A DNA stretch of 64,000 bases from Saccharothrix ecbatanensis. Its GTDB lineage: Bacteria > Actinomycetota > Actinomycetes > Mycobacteriales > Pseudonocardiaceae. The notes below the pieces were generated by a model. The model saw only the letters and a list, made by a program, of their open reading frames with translations. It was not told where the DNA came from and ran no database searches. Made by a program: the position numbers and the translations under genes. Shown piece after piece: positions 8,658 to 17,444 of this stretch; within the stretch, counting starts at the first letter, position 1, and every line of letters begins with the position of its first letter. The stretch is from assembly GCF_014205015.1 (NCBI RefSeq), contig NZ_JACHMO010000001.1:7006001-7070000 (forward strand), read 5' to 3'.

Positions 8658-9673
8658 CAACTCCACCGTGCCCCGTGGCGGCCAGTCCGTCCAGTGTCAC
8701 CCGTCGTGCGGGTGCGACCCGGCAGGGTGCTGCCACCCTGGTCCGAGCCATTAGTGTGGTCCAGCCGACGCAGGATGACACCTTCCCGCAGTGCCCAGGG
8801 GCAAATCTCCAGCTCGGCGAGTGACAGGGCTCGCATCGTGGCCTCCGCCACGAGAGCCCCCGCGACGAGCTGGTGGGCCCGGCTCGCGCTCACTCCTTCG
8901 AGTTCGGCCAGGTCGGCCGCCGACATCCGCGAGATGAACGCGACGAGCTGCCGCAGACCGGCGTCCGTGAGCACGCGCCGCGCCCGCGGACCGGCCGACG
9001 ACGGCGCCGCGCCGGTCAACCGGGCCAGCGTGCGGAAGGTCTTCGACGTCGCAACCACACGATCGGGTGAGCCCACGCGGCGGATCTTCTTCGCCGCCGG
9101 CGCCAGCTGCTCGGCCAGCCACTCCGTGGTCTCGTTCACCTCGGCCCGGCTCGGCGGGTCGTTGCGGAACCGGGTCCGGGTCAGCCTGCCCGCGCCGAGC
9201 GGCACCGAGAACGCCTCCTCGGGCTCCTCGTCCACGCCGATCGCCAGCTCCAGCGACCCACCGCCGATGTCCAGGCACAGCAGCCGGCCCGCGGACCACC
9301 CGTACCAGCGGCGCACCGCGAGGAACGTGTACCGCGCCTCGTCCTCGCCGCTCAGCACCTGGAGGTCCACGCCCGTCTCGGCGCGCACGCGGTCCAGCAC
9401 GTCGGCCGAGTTGCCCGCCTCGCGCACCGCGGACGTCGCGAACGCCATCAGGTCCTCGCAGCCCAGTCGCTCCGCCGCCGCCTTGGACGCGGCGACGGTG
9501 CGCACCAGCTGGTCGGCGCCCGCACGGCCGAGCATGCCGGAGCCGTCCAGCTGCTCCGCGAGGCGCAGCACGGACTTCTCCGAACTCATCGGCGTCGGGT
9601 GGGCACCCCGATGAGCGTCCACCACCAAGAGGTGGACGGTGTTGGACCCGACATCAAGCACCCCTAGGCGCAC
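8657..9673 (-). CDS. ppx: Exopolyphosphatase/pppGpp phosphatase family protein (Ppx/GppA)
   Basis: This 338-aa ASKHA-fold phosphatase hydrolyses polyphosphate or guanosine pentaphosphate, linking it to phosphate and stringent signalling. The phosphate-binding loops are [16 protein letters not shown] at the N-terminus and [15 protein letters not shown] near residue 140. It is short, lacking the C-terminal HD domain of E. coli Ppx, like M. tuberculosis Ppx1 (Rv0496). GTG 9673 is chosen because TACGGT lies seven bases upstream; another in-frame GTG at 9682 lies inside that element. It is immediately downstream of regX3, the phosphate-responsive regulator. Confidence 0.92.
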   Translation of the reverse strand: MRLGVLDVGSNTVHLLVVDAHRGAHPTPMSSEKSVLRLAEQLDGSGMLGRAGADQLVRTVAASKAAAERLGCEDLMAFATSAVREAGNSADVLDRVRAETGVDLQVLSGEDEARYTFLAVRRWYGWSAGRLLCLDIGGGSLELAIGVDEEPEEAFSVPLGAGRLTRTRFRNDPPSRAEVNETTEWLAEQLAPAAKKIRRVGSPDRVVATSKTFRTLARLTGAAPSSAGPRARRVLTDAGLRQLVAFISRMSAADLAELEGVSASRAHQLVAGALVAEATMRALSLAELEICPWALREGVILRRLDHTNGSDQGGSTLPGRTRTTGDTGRTGRHGARWS

Positions 9674-9680
9674 GCGGTGC

Positions 9681-9686
9681 ACCGTA
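9681..9686 (-). promoter_or_regulatory. Leaderless -10 element of ppx
   Basis: TACGGT on the minus strand, then GCACCGC, then GTG 9673. This spacing decides between two in-frame GTG codons. Confidence 0.55.
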
Positions 9687-9700
9687 CCCGGTCGGGATTG

Positions 9701-10381
9701 TCAGGATTCGAACTTGTAGCCCAGTCCGCGCACGGTCACCAGGTGACGGGGCGTCGACGGGTCCGGCTCGATCTTCGAGCGCAGCCGCTTGACGTGCACG
9801 TCCAGGGTTTTCGTGTCCCCGACGTAGTCCGCGCCCCACACCCGGTCGATCAGTTGGCCACGGGTCAACACCCGGCCGACGTTGCGCAGCAGGTACTCCA
9901 GGAGGTCGAACTCCTTCAGCGGCAGGTTCACCTCGCCGCCGTCCACCGTCACCACGTGCCGCTCGACGTCCATCCGCACCGGCCCCGCCTCCAGGACCTG
10001 CGGCAACAGCTCTTCGTTCTCCCCGCCGCGGCGGAGCACCGCGCGGATGCGGGCGATCAGCTCACGCGCCGAGTACGGCTTGGTGACGTAGTCGTCCGCG
10101 CCGAGCTCCAGGCCGACCACCTTGTCGATCTCGCTGTCCCGCGCCGTCACCATGATCACCGGCACCGTGGACCGGGCGCGCAGCTGCTTGCACACGTCCG
10201 TGCCGCTCATCCCGGGCAGCATCAGGTCGAGCAGCACGATGTCGGCGCCGTTGCGGTCGAACTCCTCCAGCGCTTCCTGGCCGGTGGCCGCGAGCGCCGC
10301 GGTGAAGCCCTCCTTGCGCAGCAGGAAGGCGAGCGGATCGGCGAAGGACTCCTCGTCCTCCACGATGAGCACCCTGGTCAC
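9701..10381 (-). CDS. regX3: Two-component response regulator RegX3
   Basis: This 226-aa OmpR-family regulator is the phosphate-starvation output partner of SenX3 in mycobacteria. The receiver domain shows the acidic pair in VLIVEDEESFA, the phospho-acceptor Asp in DIVLLDLMLPGMSG, the Thr in VMVTARDS and the Lys in YVTKPYS. The C-terminal winged helix includes LTRGQLIDRVWG and DVHVKRLRSKIE. GTG 10381 overlaps the senX3 stop (GTGA) and has GGAGGA upstream, so the kinase and regulator are translationally coupled. A longer upstream frame is not used. Confidence 0.96.
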   Translation of the reverse strand: MTRVLIVEDEESFADPLAFLLRKEGFTAALAATGQEALEEFDRNGADIVLLDLMLPGMSGTDVCKQLRARSTVPVIMVTARDSEIDKVVGLELGADDYVTKPYSARELIARIRAVLRRGGENEELLPQVLEAGPVRMDVERHVVTVDGGEVNLPLKEFDLLEYLLRNVGRVLTRGQLIDRVWGADYVGDTKTLDVHVKRLRSKIEPDPSTPRHLVTVRGLGYKFES

Positions 10382-11607
10382 AGCTCTCCTCCGTGTTTGC
10401 TGACCGCACCGCTCGGCACGGATCTCGCCATTTCCTGCCTGGACATGTCCTTCTTGGGCAGGTCTTTCCTGGGCAAGTCCTGGGTGGGCTCGTCCTGGTC
10501 GGGATGAGCCGGGATGCGCAGCGTGAACGTCGAACCGGTGCCCGGCAGACTCCACAGCTTCACCTCGCCGCCGTGGTTGTTGGCGACGTGCTTGACGATG
10601 GCCAGCCCGAGCCCGGTGCCGCCCGTCGCGCGGGACCGGGCCTTGTCGACCCGGTAGAAGCGCTCGAACACCCGGGTCTGCTGGTCCTCGGCGATGCCGA
10701 TGCCGCGGTCGGTGACGGAGATCTCGACGAACCCGTCCACGAGCTTGCGGCTGACCGACACCGGACTGCCCGGCGGCGAGTACGCGACCGCGTTCTCCAG
10801 CAGGTTGCTCAACGCCGTGACCAGCAACGTCCGGTCGCCCTCGACTTCGAGCCCGGCGGGCTCGTCGGTGGTGATCTGGATGCCGGCGGACTCGGCGGAC
10901 AGCTTGGACCGGCTCAGCGCCTCGTCCACGACGACGTCGACCTCCACCGGGCCGAGCTCCGGCAGCTTCTCCGCGCCCTGCAAGCGGGACAGCGCGATCA
11001 GCTCGGTGACCAGCGTGCCCAGCCGGGTCGCCTCCTGCATGATCTTGGCGCTGAACCGGCGAACCTGCTCCTGGTCGTCCGCGGCGTCCAGCACCGCCTC
11101 CGCCAGCAGCGCCAGCGCGCCGACCGGGGTCTTCAGCTCGTGGCTGACGTTGGCCACGAAGTCGCGCCTGGTCGCCTCCAGCCGGACCGACTCGGACTCG
11201 TCGGTGGCGTCCACCACGACGAACCCCTCGGTGAGCACCTTGACCGTGGCGTGCACGGCCGCCGGGTGGCGTCCCTTCACGACCTCAAGCGTCGACAGGT
11301 CGACCGAGATGACGCCGCCGTTGCGGCGGGCCAGCTCGGCGGCCCGTCTGGCCCGCTCGTCCACCCGGTTGTTCCGCACCACGCCGAGCTCCTCGGCGCG
11401 GTCGTTGTGGAGCACGACGTCACCGAAGCCGTTCAGCACGGCGATGCCGTCGGGGGACGAGTTGACGACCATGGCCATCAGGTCGGCGACGGTGAGGCCT
11501 TTGGGGCGGGTCTCACCGGGACGCGCTGTCGTGCGTCCGATGAGAAACGCCATACCGCCGATCAGCAGAACGCCGATCGACAGGACGAGGTAACCCGTTG
11601 CGGTCAC
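10378..11607 (-). CDS. senX3: Sensor histidine kinase SenX3
   Basis: This 409-aa membrane kinase has one N-terminal transmembrane segment (residues 5-25). A PAS-like domain follows (VNSSPDGIAVLNGFGDVVLHN). The HisKA box is DFVANVSHELKTPVGAL (phosphorylated His near 155). HATPase boxes are N (LLENAVAYSPPG), G1 (DRGIGIAEDQQ), F (FERFYRVDKARS) and G2 (GGTGLGLAIVKHVANNHGG). The C-terminus has an unusual charged tail repeating DLPRKDLPKKDMSRQ. Start GTG 11607 has TACGAT six bases upstream and is likely leaderless. It overlaps regX3 by four bases. Confidence 0.96.
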   Translation of the reverse strand: MTATGYLVLSIGVLLIGGMAFLIGRTTARPGETRPKGLTVADLMAMVVNSSPDGIAVLNGFGDVVLHNDRAEELGVVRNNRVDERARRAAELARRNGGVISVDLSTLEVVKGRHPAAVHATVKVLTEGFVVVDATDESESVRLEATRRDFVANVSHELKTPVGALALLAEAVLDAADDQEQVRRFSAKIMQEATRLGTLVTELIALSRLQGAEKLPELGPVEVDVVVDEALSRSKLSAESAGIQITTDEPAGLEVEGDRTLLVTALSNLLENAVAYSPPGSPVSVSRKLVDGFVEISVTDRGIGIAEDQQTRVFERFYRVDKARSRATGGTGLGLAIVKHVANNHGGEVKLWSLPGTGSTFTLRIPAHPDQDEPTQDLPRKDLPKKDMSRQEMARSVPSGAVSKHGGEL

Positions 11608-11613
11608 AAGCGC

Positions 11614-11619
11614 ATCGTA
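11614..11619 (-). promoter_or_regulatory. Leaderless -10 element of senX3
   Basis: TACGAT on the minus strand lies six bases before GTG 11607. Confidence 0.5.
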
Positions 11620-11714
11620 AGCAGGTCAGGGCGGGTATGGCCTAGTGCGCGGGTGTGGTTCGTGACTCCCGTGACATGTCCGACGCCGATGTTTTCCCTT
11701 CGGACGGCCGCAGT

Positions 11715-12539
11715 TCACCCAATCGTGTCCAATCGGGTCAGGTCCTGTTCGGACAGGTGCAGTTCGGCGGAAGCCAGGTTCTCCTCCAGGTGACGCGCGG
11801 AGGACGTGCCGGGGATCAGGAGCACGTTCGGCGCCCGGTGCAGCAGCCACGCGAGCGCGACCTGGCGGTCGGTCGCCTGATGCCGGTCGGCGACCTCCTT
11901 CAGGGTGTCGTGCTGCACCGGCGTGAAGCCGCCGAGCGGGAAGAAGGGCACGTACGCGATGCCCTCGGCGGTGGTGCGGTCGAGCATCTTCTCGTCGCGG
12001 CGTTCGGTGACGTTGTAGAGGTTCTGCACGCACACCACCGGCGCGATGGCCAGGGCCTGGTCGAGGTGGTGCCCGCGGACGTTGCTCAGGCCGAGGTCGC
12101 GGATCAGGCCCTGCTCGCGCAGTTCGGCGAGGACGGTGAAGGGCTCCTCGACGGACTCCGGGTCGTGGGCGCCGCCGATCCGGAGGTTGACCACGTCGAG
12201 TCGGTCCAGGCCGAGGTGGCGGAGGTTGTCGTGCACGGCGTCACGCAGCTCCTGCGGCCCGCGCGCGGTGACCCAGCTCGTGTCCGGGGTGCGGCGGTAG
12301 CCGACCTTGGTGACGATCGTCAGGTTCTCCGGGTAGGGGTGCAGGGCCGCCTTGATGAGCTCGTTGACCACGTGCGGGCCGTAGTAGTCGCTGGTGTCGA
12401 TGTGGTCCACGCCCAGCTCGACGGCGCGGCGCAGGACGGCCTTCGCGTTCTCCGGGTCGGCGGGCGGGCCGTAGACGGCGGCGCCGGCGAGCTGCATGGC
12501 GCCGTAGCCGACTCGGTTCAGGTTCAACATGGTGTCCAC
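11715..12539 (-). CDS. Aldo/keto reductase family oxidoreductase
   Basis: This 274-aa NADPH-dependent barrel oxidoreductase shows the active-site Asp-Tyr pair in GVDHIDTSDYYGPHVVNELI, the Lys in LTIVTKVGYRR and the cofactor-binding C-terminal segment LIPGTSSARHLEENLAS. GTG 12539 is favoured because GGAGAG lies six bases upstream; an ATG nine bases later is the alternative. The gene sits alone between senX3 and gpmA and is not part of the mycobacterial gene order. The substrate is unknown. Confidence 0.9.
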   Translation of the reverse strand: MDTMLNLNRVGYGAMQLAGAAVYGPPADPENAKAVLRRAVELGVDHIDTSDYYGPHVVNELIKAALHPYPENLTIVTKVGYRRTPDTSWVTARGPQELRDAVHDNLRHLGLDRLDVVNLRIGGAHDPESVEEPFTVLAELREQGLIRDLGLSNVRGHHLDQALAIAPVVCVQNLYNVTERRDEKMLDRTTAEGIAYVPFFPLGGFTPVQHDTLKEVADRHQATDRQVALAWLLHRAPNVLLIPGTSSARHLEENLASAELHLSEQDLTRLDTIG

Positions 12540-12585
12540 GATCGCTCTCCGCGATCACGCGGTGGACACGGGGCCGGACAGATCG

Positions 12586-12631
12586 AAAACGGCGGCACGT
12601 GCGCAGGTGTGTCCTTGCGCACGTGCCGCCG
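12586..12631 (-). terminator. Intrinsic terminator of gpmA
   Basis: A perfect 16-bp stem pairs 12590-12605 with 12616-12631 around a 10-base loop. On the minus strand it is followed by TTTT (12586-12589). It lies 22 bases beyond the gpmA stop codon. Confidence 0.85.
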
Positions 12632-12653
12632 TCGCGTGGTGGAGCTGTGGGGG

Positions 12654-13400
12654 TCAGCGGCCCTGGTTGGCCACGGCCTTGATCGCGTCGGCCGCCGCGT
12701 CCGGGTCGAGGTACTGGCCGCCCGGCTTGAGCGGCTGGAGCTCTTCGTCCAGGTCGTAGCGCAGCGGGATGCCGGTGGGGATGTTCAGGCCCGCGATGGC
12801 CTCGTCCGAGACGCCGTCGAGGTGCTTGACGAGGGCGCGCAGCGAGTTGCCGTGCGCGGCGACGAGGACCGTCTTGCCCGTGCGCAGGTCCGGCACGATG
12901 GCGGACTCCCAGTACGGGATCATCCGCTTGACCACGTCGAGCAGGCACTCGGTGAGCGGCAGGTCCGGGCCGAGGTCCGCGTAGCGCGGGTCCGCGTCCT
13001 GGCTGAACTCCGTGCCGGGCGCGATCGGCGGCGGCGGGGTGTCGTACGAGCGGCGCCAGAGCATGAACTGCTCCTCGCCGAACTCGTCCAGGGTCTGCTT
13101 CTTGTTCTTGCCCTGGAGGGCGCCGTAGTGGCGCTCGTTCAGCCGCCAGTCCCGGCGGACCGGGATCCAGTGCCGATCGGCCGCGTCGAGGGCGAGGTTG
13201 GCGGTGCCGATCGCCCGCCGCAACAACGACGTGTGCACCACATCGGGCAGCACGCCCGCTTCGCGAAGCAGCACGCCGCCGCGCGTCGCCTCCTTCACGC
13301 CCTTCTCCGAGAGGGGGACGTCCACCCAACCGGTGAACAGGTTCTCCGCGTTCCACACGCTCTCGCCGTGGCGGAGCAGCACCAGGGTTCCGACAGCCAT
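12654..13400 (-). CDS. gpmA: 2,3-bisphosphoglycerate-dependent phosphoglycerate mutase
   Basis: This 248-aa glycolytic enzyme interconverts 3- and 2-phosphoglycerate through a phosphohistidine. The catalytic motif [18 protein letters not shown] is at residues 6-23, the second His is in [16 protein letters not shown], and the conserved [12 protein letters not shown] segment is present. ATG 13400 is the family start; the frame continues upstream only as noise. CAGGCT lies seven bases before the ATG, a possible weak leaderless -10. A strong terminator follows. Order matches Rv0489 next to senX3-regX3. Confidence 0.97.
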   Translation of the reverse strand: MAVGTLVLLRHGESVWNAENLFTGWVDVPLSEKGVKEATRGGVLLREAGVLPDVVHTSLLRRAIGTANLALDAADRHWIPVRRDWRLNERHYGALQGKNKKQTLDEFGEEQFMLWRRSYDTPPPPIAPGTEFSQDADPRYADLGPDLPLTECLLDVVKRMIPYWESAIVPDLRTGKTVLVAAHGNSLRALVKHLDGVSDEAIAGLNIPTGIPLRYDLDEELQPLKPGGQYLDPDAAADAIKAVANQGR

Positions 13401-13506
13401 GGCCGTCAGCCTGCCAGATGAGCCTGCCCTGTTCACGCGGGTGGTCACTGTGACCTTGATCGGTGCAGCTCCAGGCACCCGGAAAGGCTCCGGAAACGGG
13501 ACGGCT

Positions 13507-13536
13507 CCGGGCCAGGCCGTGATCGGCCCGGCCCGG
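13507..13536 (-). terminator. Stem-loop after the Gly-rich secreted protein gene
   Basis: Arms 13507-13518 and 13525-13536 pair over 12 bases with one mismatch around a 6-base loop, 19 bases beyond the stop codon. There is no T-tract. Confidence 0.6.
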
Positions 13537-13554
13537 AACGACCTCGACGGTCGG

Positions 13555-13839
13555 TCAGCCGCCCAGGTTGCCGAGGCCGCCGCCACCGCCCAGACCACCG
13601 AGGCCGCCGCCACCGAGGGCGCCACCGCCCACGCCGGACAGGAACCCGTTGAGCAGCGGGCTGACGATCGGCACGCCCTGGACGCCGGCGAGGCCACCGA
13701 GGGGCGACTTCTGGTCGACGGAGGGGACCGACTTCGACAGCTGGTCCAGCTCACTGGGGGACGCGTTGGCCCCCGGTGCCAAGAGCAGGACGACAGCAGT
13801 GGCGCCGACCGCGACGGCCAGCTTTCCGAGCATGCGCAT
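13555..13839 (-). CDS. Small secreted Gly-rich protein
   Basis: A 94-aa protein with a clear Sec signal peptide ([20 protein letters not shown] then an ANA-SPS cleavage site). A short mature part, [19 protein letters not shown], is followed by a C-terminal tail of Gly, Leu and Gly-Gly repeats. GGAGAA lies seven bases upstream of the chosen ATG; a frame extending further upstream has no start signal. It has no recognised family. The Gly-rich tail suggests a surface or matrix protein. It has its own hairpin terminator and is therefore probably a single-gene unit. Confidence 0.75.
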   Translation of the reverse strand: MRMLGKLAVAVGATAVVLLLAPGANASPSELDQLSKSVPSVDQKSPLGGLAGVQGVPIVSPLLNGFLSGVGGGALGGGGLGGLGGGGGLGNLGG

Positions 13840-13994
13840 GCGTATGTTCTCCGATGTGTGGATGCGTGTTTTGCACCCGACATGGTTGTGACAACCCGCC
13901 CATCCGGCACGGCAAGCAGCCGACAACAACACCATCGAGTGGCAATCACACCCATCCGCGCAAGATCGTCCGCGCGATGCGGTGAACCCGTGGA

Positions 13995-15566
13995 TCAGGC
14001 CGGTGAGCTGGCCTCACGTGCCCGGAGGTCCTTGCGGAGGATTTTCCCGGAGGCGGACTTCGGGATCGCCTCGATGAATTCCACCACCCGCACCTTCTTG
14101 TGCGGCGCGACCTGGGACGCGACGAACTCCATCACGCCGGCCGCGTCGAGCGACGCATTCGGCTGGAGGACGACGAATGCCTTCGGCACTTCCTCACCGT
14201 CGTCGTCACGCACCCCCACAACGGCGGCGTCCGCGATTTCCGGGTGGGTCAGGAGCAGGGCTTCCAGCTCGGCCGGCGGCACCTGGTAGCCCTTGTACTT
14301 GATCAGCTCTTTGACCCGGTCCACAATGCTGACCAGACCGTCCGAGTCGATCACCGCCACGTCACCCGTGTGCAGCCAGCCGTCCTCGTCCAACGTCACG
14401 GCCGTGGCGTCCGGGTTGTTCAGGTACCCCTTCATCACGTTCGGCCCGCGGCACAGGAGTTCGCCTCGTTCGCCGACGCCGACGTCCTCGCCGGTCGCCG
14501 GGTCGACGAAGCGGCACTCCATGTTCGGCACGATCACGCCGACCGTGCCCACCGAGATGTCGTCACGGCTGTCCGGGATCGCGTGGCTGACCGGGCTCAT
14601 CTCCGTCATCCCGTAGCCCTGCGACACCCGGCACCCGAGGCGCTTGGCGACGGCCGCCGCGAGGTCCACGTCCAGTGGCGCGGCGCCGGAGAAGATCGTG
14701 TCGACGCCGGACAGGTCGTACTGGTCGACCAACGGGTGCTTCGCCAACGCCACCGCCACCGGCGGCGCGATGTACACCCGGTCGGTCCGGTGGTCCTGGA
14801 TCACCCGCAGGAACTCCGGCAGGTCGAACTTCGGCAGCGTCACCACCGTCGCGCCGACGTGCAGGCCGTTGTTCATGAGCACCTGCATGCCGTAGATGTG
14901 GAAGAACGGCAGCACGGCGAGGATCTTCGTCTCGGGACCGACGGCCAGCATCGGCCCGCACTGGACGATGTTCGCCACCAGGTTCCGGTGCGTCAGCATC
15001 ACGCCCTTGGCGCGGCCGGTCGTCCCGGACGAGTACGGCAGCACGGCCACGTCCTCGGCCGGGTCGACCGACACCGTCGGCACCGGCTCGGTGTTGGCCA
15101 GCAACGACGACAGGTTCGGGTAACCCTCGGCCTGGTCCAGCACGACGACGTCGGAGATGCCGGCCTTCTCGGCGCCCGGCGCGGCGTTGGGCAGCAGCAC
15201 GGACACCGTGAAGAGCATCTTCGCGCCCGCGTCGGCCAGCTGGTGCGCGACCTCGTCCGCCGTGTACAGGGCGTTGATGGTGGTCGCGGTGGCGCCGGCG
15301 CGCAGGATGCCGTGGAACACGACGGCGTAGTACGGGGTGTTCGGGCTGAGGATGCCGATGACGTCGCCCTTGCCGATCCCCCTGGCGGCCAGCGCGGCGG
15401 CCAGCCGGTCGACCGCGCCGGCCAGTTGGCCGTACGTCAGCGACGCGCCCGAGGTGCCGTCGACCAGCGCGACCCGGTCGACCCGGTCGCCGAGGTCCGC
15501 GAACAACAGCTCGTGCAGCGAGACGTCCGGGACCGCGACATCGGGGAACGGACTGCGGAAGACCAT
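13995..15566 (-). CDS. AMP-binding acyl-CoA ligase, 4-coumarate--CoA ligase-like
   Basis: This 523-aa ANL-superfamily enzyme activates a carboxylic acid as acyl-AMP and transfers it to CoA. The P-loop is YSSGTTGRAKGVMLTHRN near residue 180. The A5 region is SQGYGMTEMSPVSH, the hinge is DRVKELIKYKGYQVPPAELE and the catalytic Lys is in IPKSASGKILRKDLRA near the C-terminus. The overall pattern is that of plant-type 4CL homologues common in actinomycetes. Stand-alone, with no phenylpropanoid genes around it, so an aryl or fatty acid substrate cannot be decided. GAGGCAG precedes the ATG. Confidence 0.9.
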   Translation of the reverse strand: MVFRSPFPDVAVPDVSLHELLFADLGDRVDRVALVDGTSGASLTYGQLAGAVDRLAAALAARGIGKGDVIGILSPNTPYYAVVFHGILRAGATATTINALYTADEVAHQLADAGAKMLFTVSVLLPNAAPGAEKAGISDVVVLDQAEGYPNLSSLLANTEPVPTVSVDPAEDVAVLPYSSGTTGRAKGVMLTHRNLVANIVQCGPMLAVGPETKILAVLPFFHIYGMQVLMNNGLHVGATVVTLPKFDLPEFLRVIQDHRTDRVYIAPPVAVALAKHPLVDQYDLSGVDTIFSGAAPLDVDLAAAVAKRLGCRVSQGYGMTEMSPVSHAIPDSRDDISVGTVGVIVPNMECRFVDPATGEDVGVGERGELLCRGPNVMKGYLNNPDATAVTLDEDGWLHTGDVAVIDSDGLVSIVDRVKELIKYKGYQVPPAELEALLLTHPEIADAAVVGVRDDDGEEVPKAFVVLQPNASLDAAGVMEFVASQVAPHKKVRVVEFIEAIPKSASGKILRKDLRAREASSPA

Positions 15567-15722
15567 GCGGCTGCCTCATTCATCCGGGGGCCGTGATCCC
15601 GTCATCGTGAGTCAAGCCACACCGCCGGTCAAGGCCGGCGATGATCACCCACAGCGTTACTTAATTCGGCTAAGAACAACACGAATGGACTAGCGCCGGC
15701 TCTTGTGGTGATCGCCGACGAT

Positions 15723-15737
15723 CTGCCAAGTTGGCAG
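15723..15737. promoter_or_regulatory. Palindromic operator-like site
   Basis: CTGCCAA-G-TTGGCAG is a perfect 7-1-7 inverted repeat 157 bases upstream of the CoA-ligase start. No regulator gene is adjacent; the role is inferred from symmetry only. Confidence 0.35.
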
Positions 15738-15828
15738 GGCCTCGCGGGTCGGCTCCCACGCACTCAGACGACCGGCGCGGCACGAACCGCGGCTTGCCAT
15801 CCCCCCGTCGGGCCGCGGCCCGCTTTGG

Positions 15829-15851
15829 AAAACCGGGCTCCCCCCGCCCGG
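15829..15851 (-). terminator. Terminator-like hairpin downstream of the DUF4349 gene
   Basis: On the minus strand CCGGGC and GCCCGG flank a 7-base loop and are followed directly by TTTT. It lies about 130 bases beyond the DUF4349 stop codon. Confidence 0.6.
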
Positions 15852-15872
15852 CTCCACCGCAGCGGGGACTGT

Positions 15873-15923
15873 CGCGGGGCGGCTTGAGCTCGTGAATCCC
15901 CCTCTCTCCCAAGCCGCCCCGCG
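15873..15923 (-). other. Hairpin with 14-bp perfect stem in the 3' region of the DUF4349 gene
   Basis: Bases 15873-15886 pair perfectly with 15910-15923 across a 23-base loop. It starts 59 bases after the DUF4349 stop and precedes the T-tract hairpin. It may be a first terminator or a structured 3' element. Confidence 0.65.
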
Positions 15924-15981
15924 CTCCCGCGCGATGTTGCTCTCAGTAGACTTTTCGCCAGGAACGGCTACCCCGATAGGG

Positions 15982-16872
15982 CTACGGGGTCGCGGTCGTG
16001 ACTGCGGGTTTCGCGGCTGCCCTCCGCCGCCGACGCCACCACAGGTACCCGAACGCCGGCACGCCGAGCACCACCGCGAACGGCAGCACGCCGCCCAGCA
16101 CCACCAGCAGCCAGCTGAACGCCGCCAGCAACGCCTTCCAGCCACCGGCGAACGCGCTCAGGAAGTCGTCCTCCTCCTCCACCACGACCGCCAGCGCGCG
16201 CTGCGACGACATGACGACCGTCAACGTCGACATGGCGACTTGGCCCTTCAGCGTCTCGTACCGCCGCTGCAACGACTCCAGCTCGGACTGCCGCTTGGTC
16301 AGCTCGGCCTCGATGTCGGTGATCTCCGACGTGGTGGAAGCCCGGTCCAGCAGCCCGCGCACCCGCTCGACACTGGCCCGCTGGTTGGCCAACCGGGCCT
16401 CGATGTCCACGACCTGCTCGGTCACGTCCTCGGTCTGCAACTCACGCCGGCTGACCTCGACGCCGTCCAGCCGGCCGATGGACTCCAGCACCGGGTCCAG
16501 CCGGTCGCCGGGCACCTTCAACGTCACCGAAGCGGTCTGCGCCTGCGACTTCTCCTGCGCCGAGTACCCGCCCTCCGCAATGGCCAGGCCCTTGACCTGC
16601 GCCAACACCGCGGTGACGTCCGTCGCGCGCAAATCGATCGTCGCGGTGCGCACGAGCTGCCGGTTCTGCTGCGCCGACGAACCCGCCTGCTGCGCCTCGC
16701 CGGACCCGGCCTTGCCGGCGGACTCCTGCTTCGGTGTCCCGCCGCCCGGCTGCTGCTGCGCCGCCTGGGGCGCGGCCATGTCCGCCGACGACCCCGACGA
16801 CATGTCCGATCCGCACCCGGCCAGCGCCACCACCGCGAACGCGGCGACCGCCAACCCCACCCGTCTGCCCAC
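15982..16872 (-). CDS. DUF4349 domain lipoprotein
   Basis: A 296-aa predicted lipoprotein: signal peptide with lipobox ALAGC at residues 16-20, then a Ser/Gln/Gly-rich linker to about residue 70. The DUF4349 region begins RTATIDLRATDVTAVLAQV, with a long coiled coil (IEARLANQRASVERVRGLL to LQRRYETLKGQ). One C-terminal transmembrane helix (LLAAFSWLLVVLGGVLPFAVV) and a basic cytoplasmic end follow. GTG 16872 has GGGAGG four bases upstream. Anchoring at both ends suggests an envelope-spanning loop; function is unknown. Confidence 0.88.
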   Translation of the reverse strand: MGRRVGLAVAAFAVVALAGCGSDMSSGSSADMAAPQAAQQQPGGGTPKQESAGKAGSGEAQQAGSSAQQNRQLVRTATIDLRATDVTAVLAQVKGLAIAEGGYSAQEKSQAQTASVTLKVPGDRLDPVLESIGRLDGVEVSRRELQTEDVTEQVVDIEARLANQRASVERVRGLLDRASTTSEITDIEAELTKRQSELESLQRRYETLKGQVAMSTLTVVMSSQRALAVVVEEEDDFLSAFAGGWKALLAAFSWLLVVLGGVLPFAVVLGVPAFGYLWWRRRRRAAAKPAVTTATP

Positions 16873-16934
16873 TTGCCCTCCCTCGGTTCACCGGTGGGAC
16901 GGGACGCGGGCTCACCGCAGTTGCGCGGGCGCGA

Positions 16935-17444
16935 TCACGATTCGGACACCAGATGGCGGAACGCCTGGAGGTTGGCCAGCGACTCGCCGCGCGAGACCCG
17001 CCAGTCCCACTCGCGCTGGATGGCGCCGGCGAACCCGATCTCCAGCAGCGTGTTGAAGTCGCCGTCGGCCGCCTCGACCACCTGCCCGAGCACGCGGTCC
17101 AGCTCGTCGGGCGTCACGGCGTGCGGCGCGACCCGGCCGACCAGGTAGATGTCACCGGTCGTGTCGATCGTGTAGTGCACGCCGTACAGCTTCGCGTTGC
17201 GCCGCAACAGGAACCGGTAGACGGCCTCGTGCGCCTCGTCGGGCTTGCGGCACACGAACGCCTCCACCACCAAGGCGTGCCTGCCGGCCACGAGCCAGCA
17301 GTTCGTCTGGAGCTTCTTCGTGCCGGGGAGGGTCACGAAGTACCGGCCCGGCCCCTTGCGGTCGTAGTCCAGCCCGCGTTCGTCCAAAGTGGACCGGATG
17401 ACGTCGTCCAAGCCGTCCGGGCCCTGGTCCGGTTCCCCGCTCAA
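16935..17444 (-). CDS. YbjN domain-containing protein (Rv0487 type)
   Basis: A 169-aa YbjN-fold protein, a class I secretion-chaperone-like alpha/beta fold of unknown biochemical role. Landmarks are [40 protein letters not shown] and [22 protein letters not shown] 17444 overlaps the mshA stop codon (TTGA) and has GGAGGT six bases upstream, so it is coupled to mshA as Rv0487 is to Rv0486. The constant pairing hints at a role connected with mycothiol, but this is inference. Confidence 0.88.
   Translation of the reverse strand: MSGEPDQGPDGLDDVIRSTLDERGLDYDRKGPGRYFVTLPGTKKLQTNCWLVAGRHALVVEAFVCRKPDEAHEAVYRFLLRRNAKLYGVHYTIDTTGDIYLVGRVAPHAVTPDELDRVLGQVVEAADGDFNTLLEIGFAGAIQREWDWRVSRGESLANLQAFRHLVSES

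Larger units (their letters stand above)
15567..15981. other. 415-bp intergenic region with several inverted repeats
   Basis: No coding gene is seen. From left to right it holds the presumed promoter of the CoA-ligase gene, a CTGCCAA/TTGGCAG palindrome, a 14-bp palindrome at 15809-15822 (CGGGCCGCGGCCCG), a terminator-like hairpin with a T-tract, and a 14-bp-stem hairpin. The features next to it describe the last two. Confidence 0.6.

Noticed and set aside
11620-11720. RegX3/PHO box upstream of senX3
   Set aside because: Only one GTTCACC-like half-site was found; a second copy at the right spacing is missing.
15840-15930. Cobalamin or c-di-AMP riboswitch
   Set aside because: Some short strings resemble conserved boxes, but the box order and pairing do not fit either class, and the nearest downstream gene is a CoA ligase.
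13995-16872. Natural-product gene cluster around the CoA ligase
   Set aside because: No PKS, NRPS, tailoring or transport genes accompany it.
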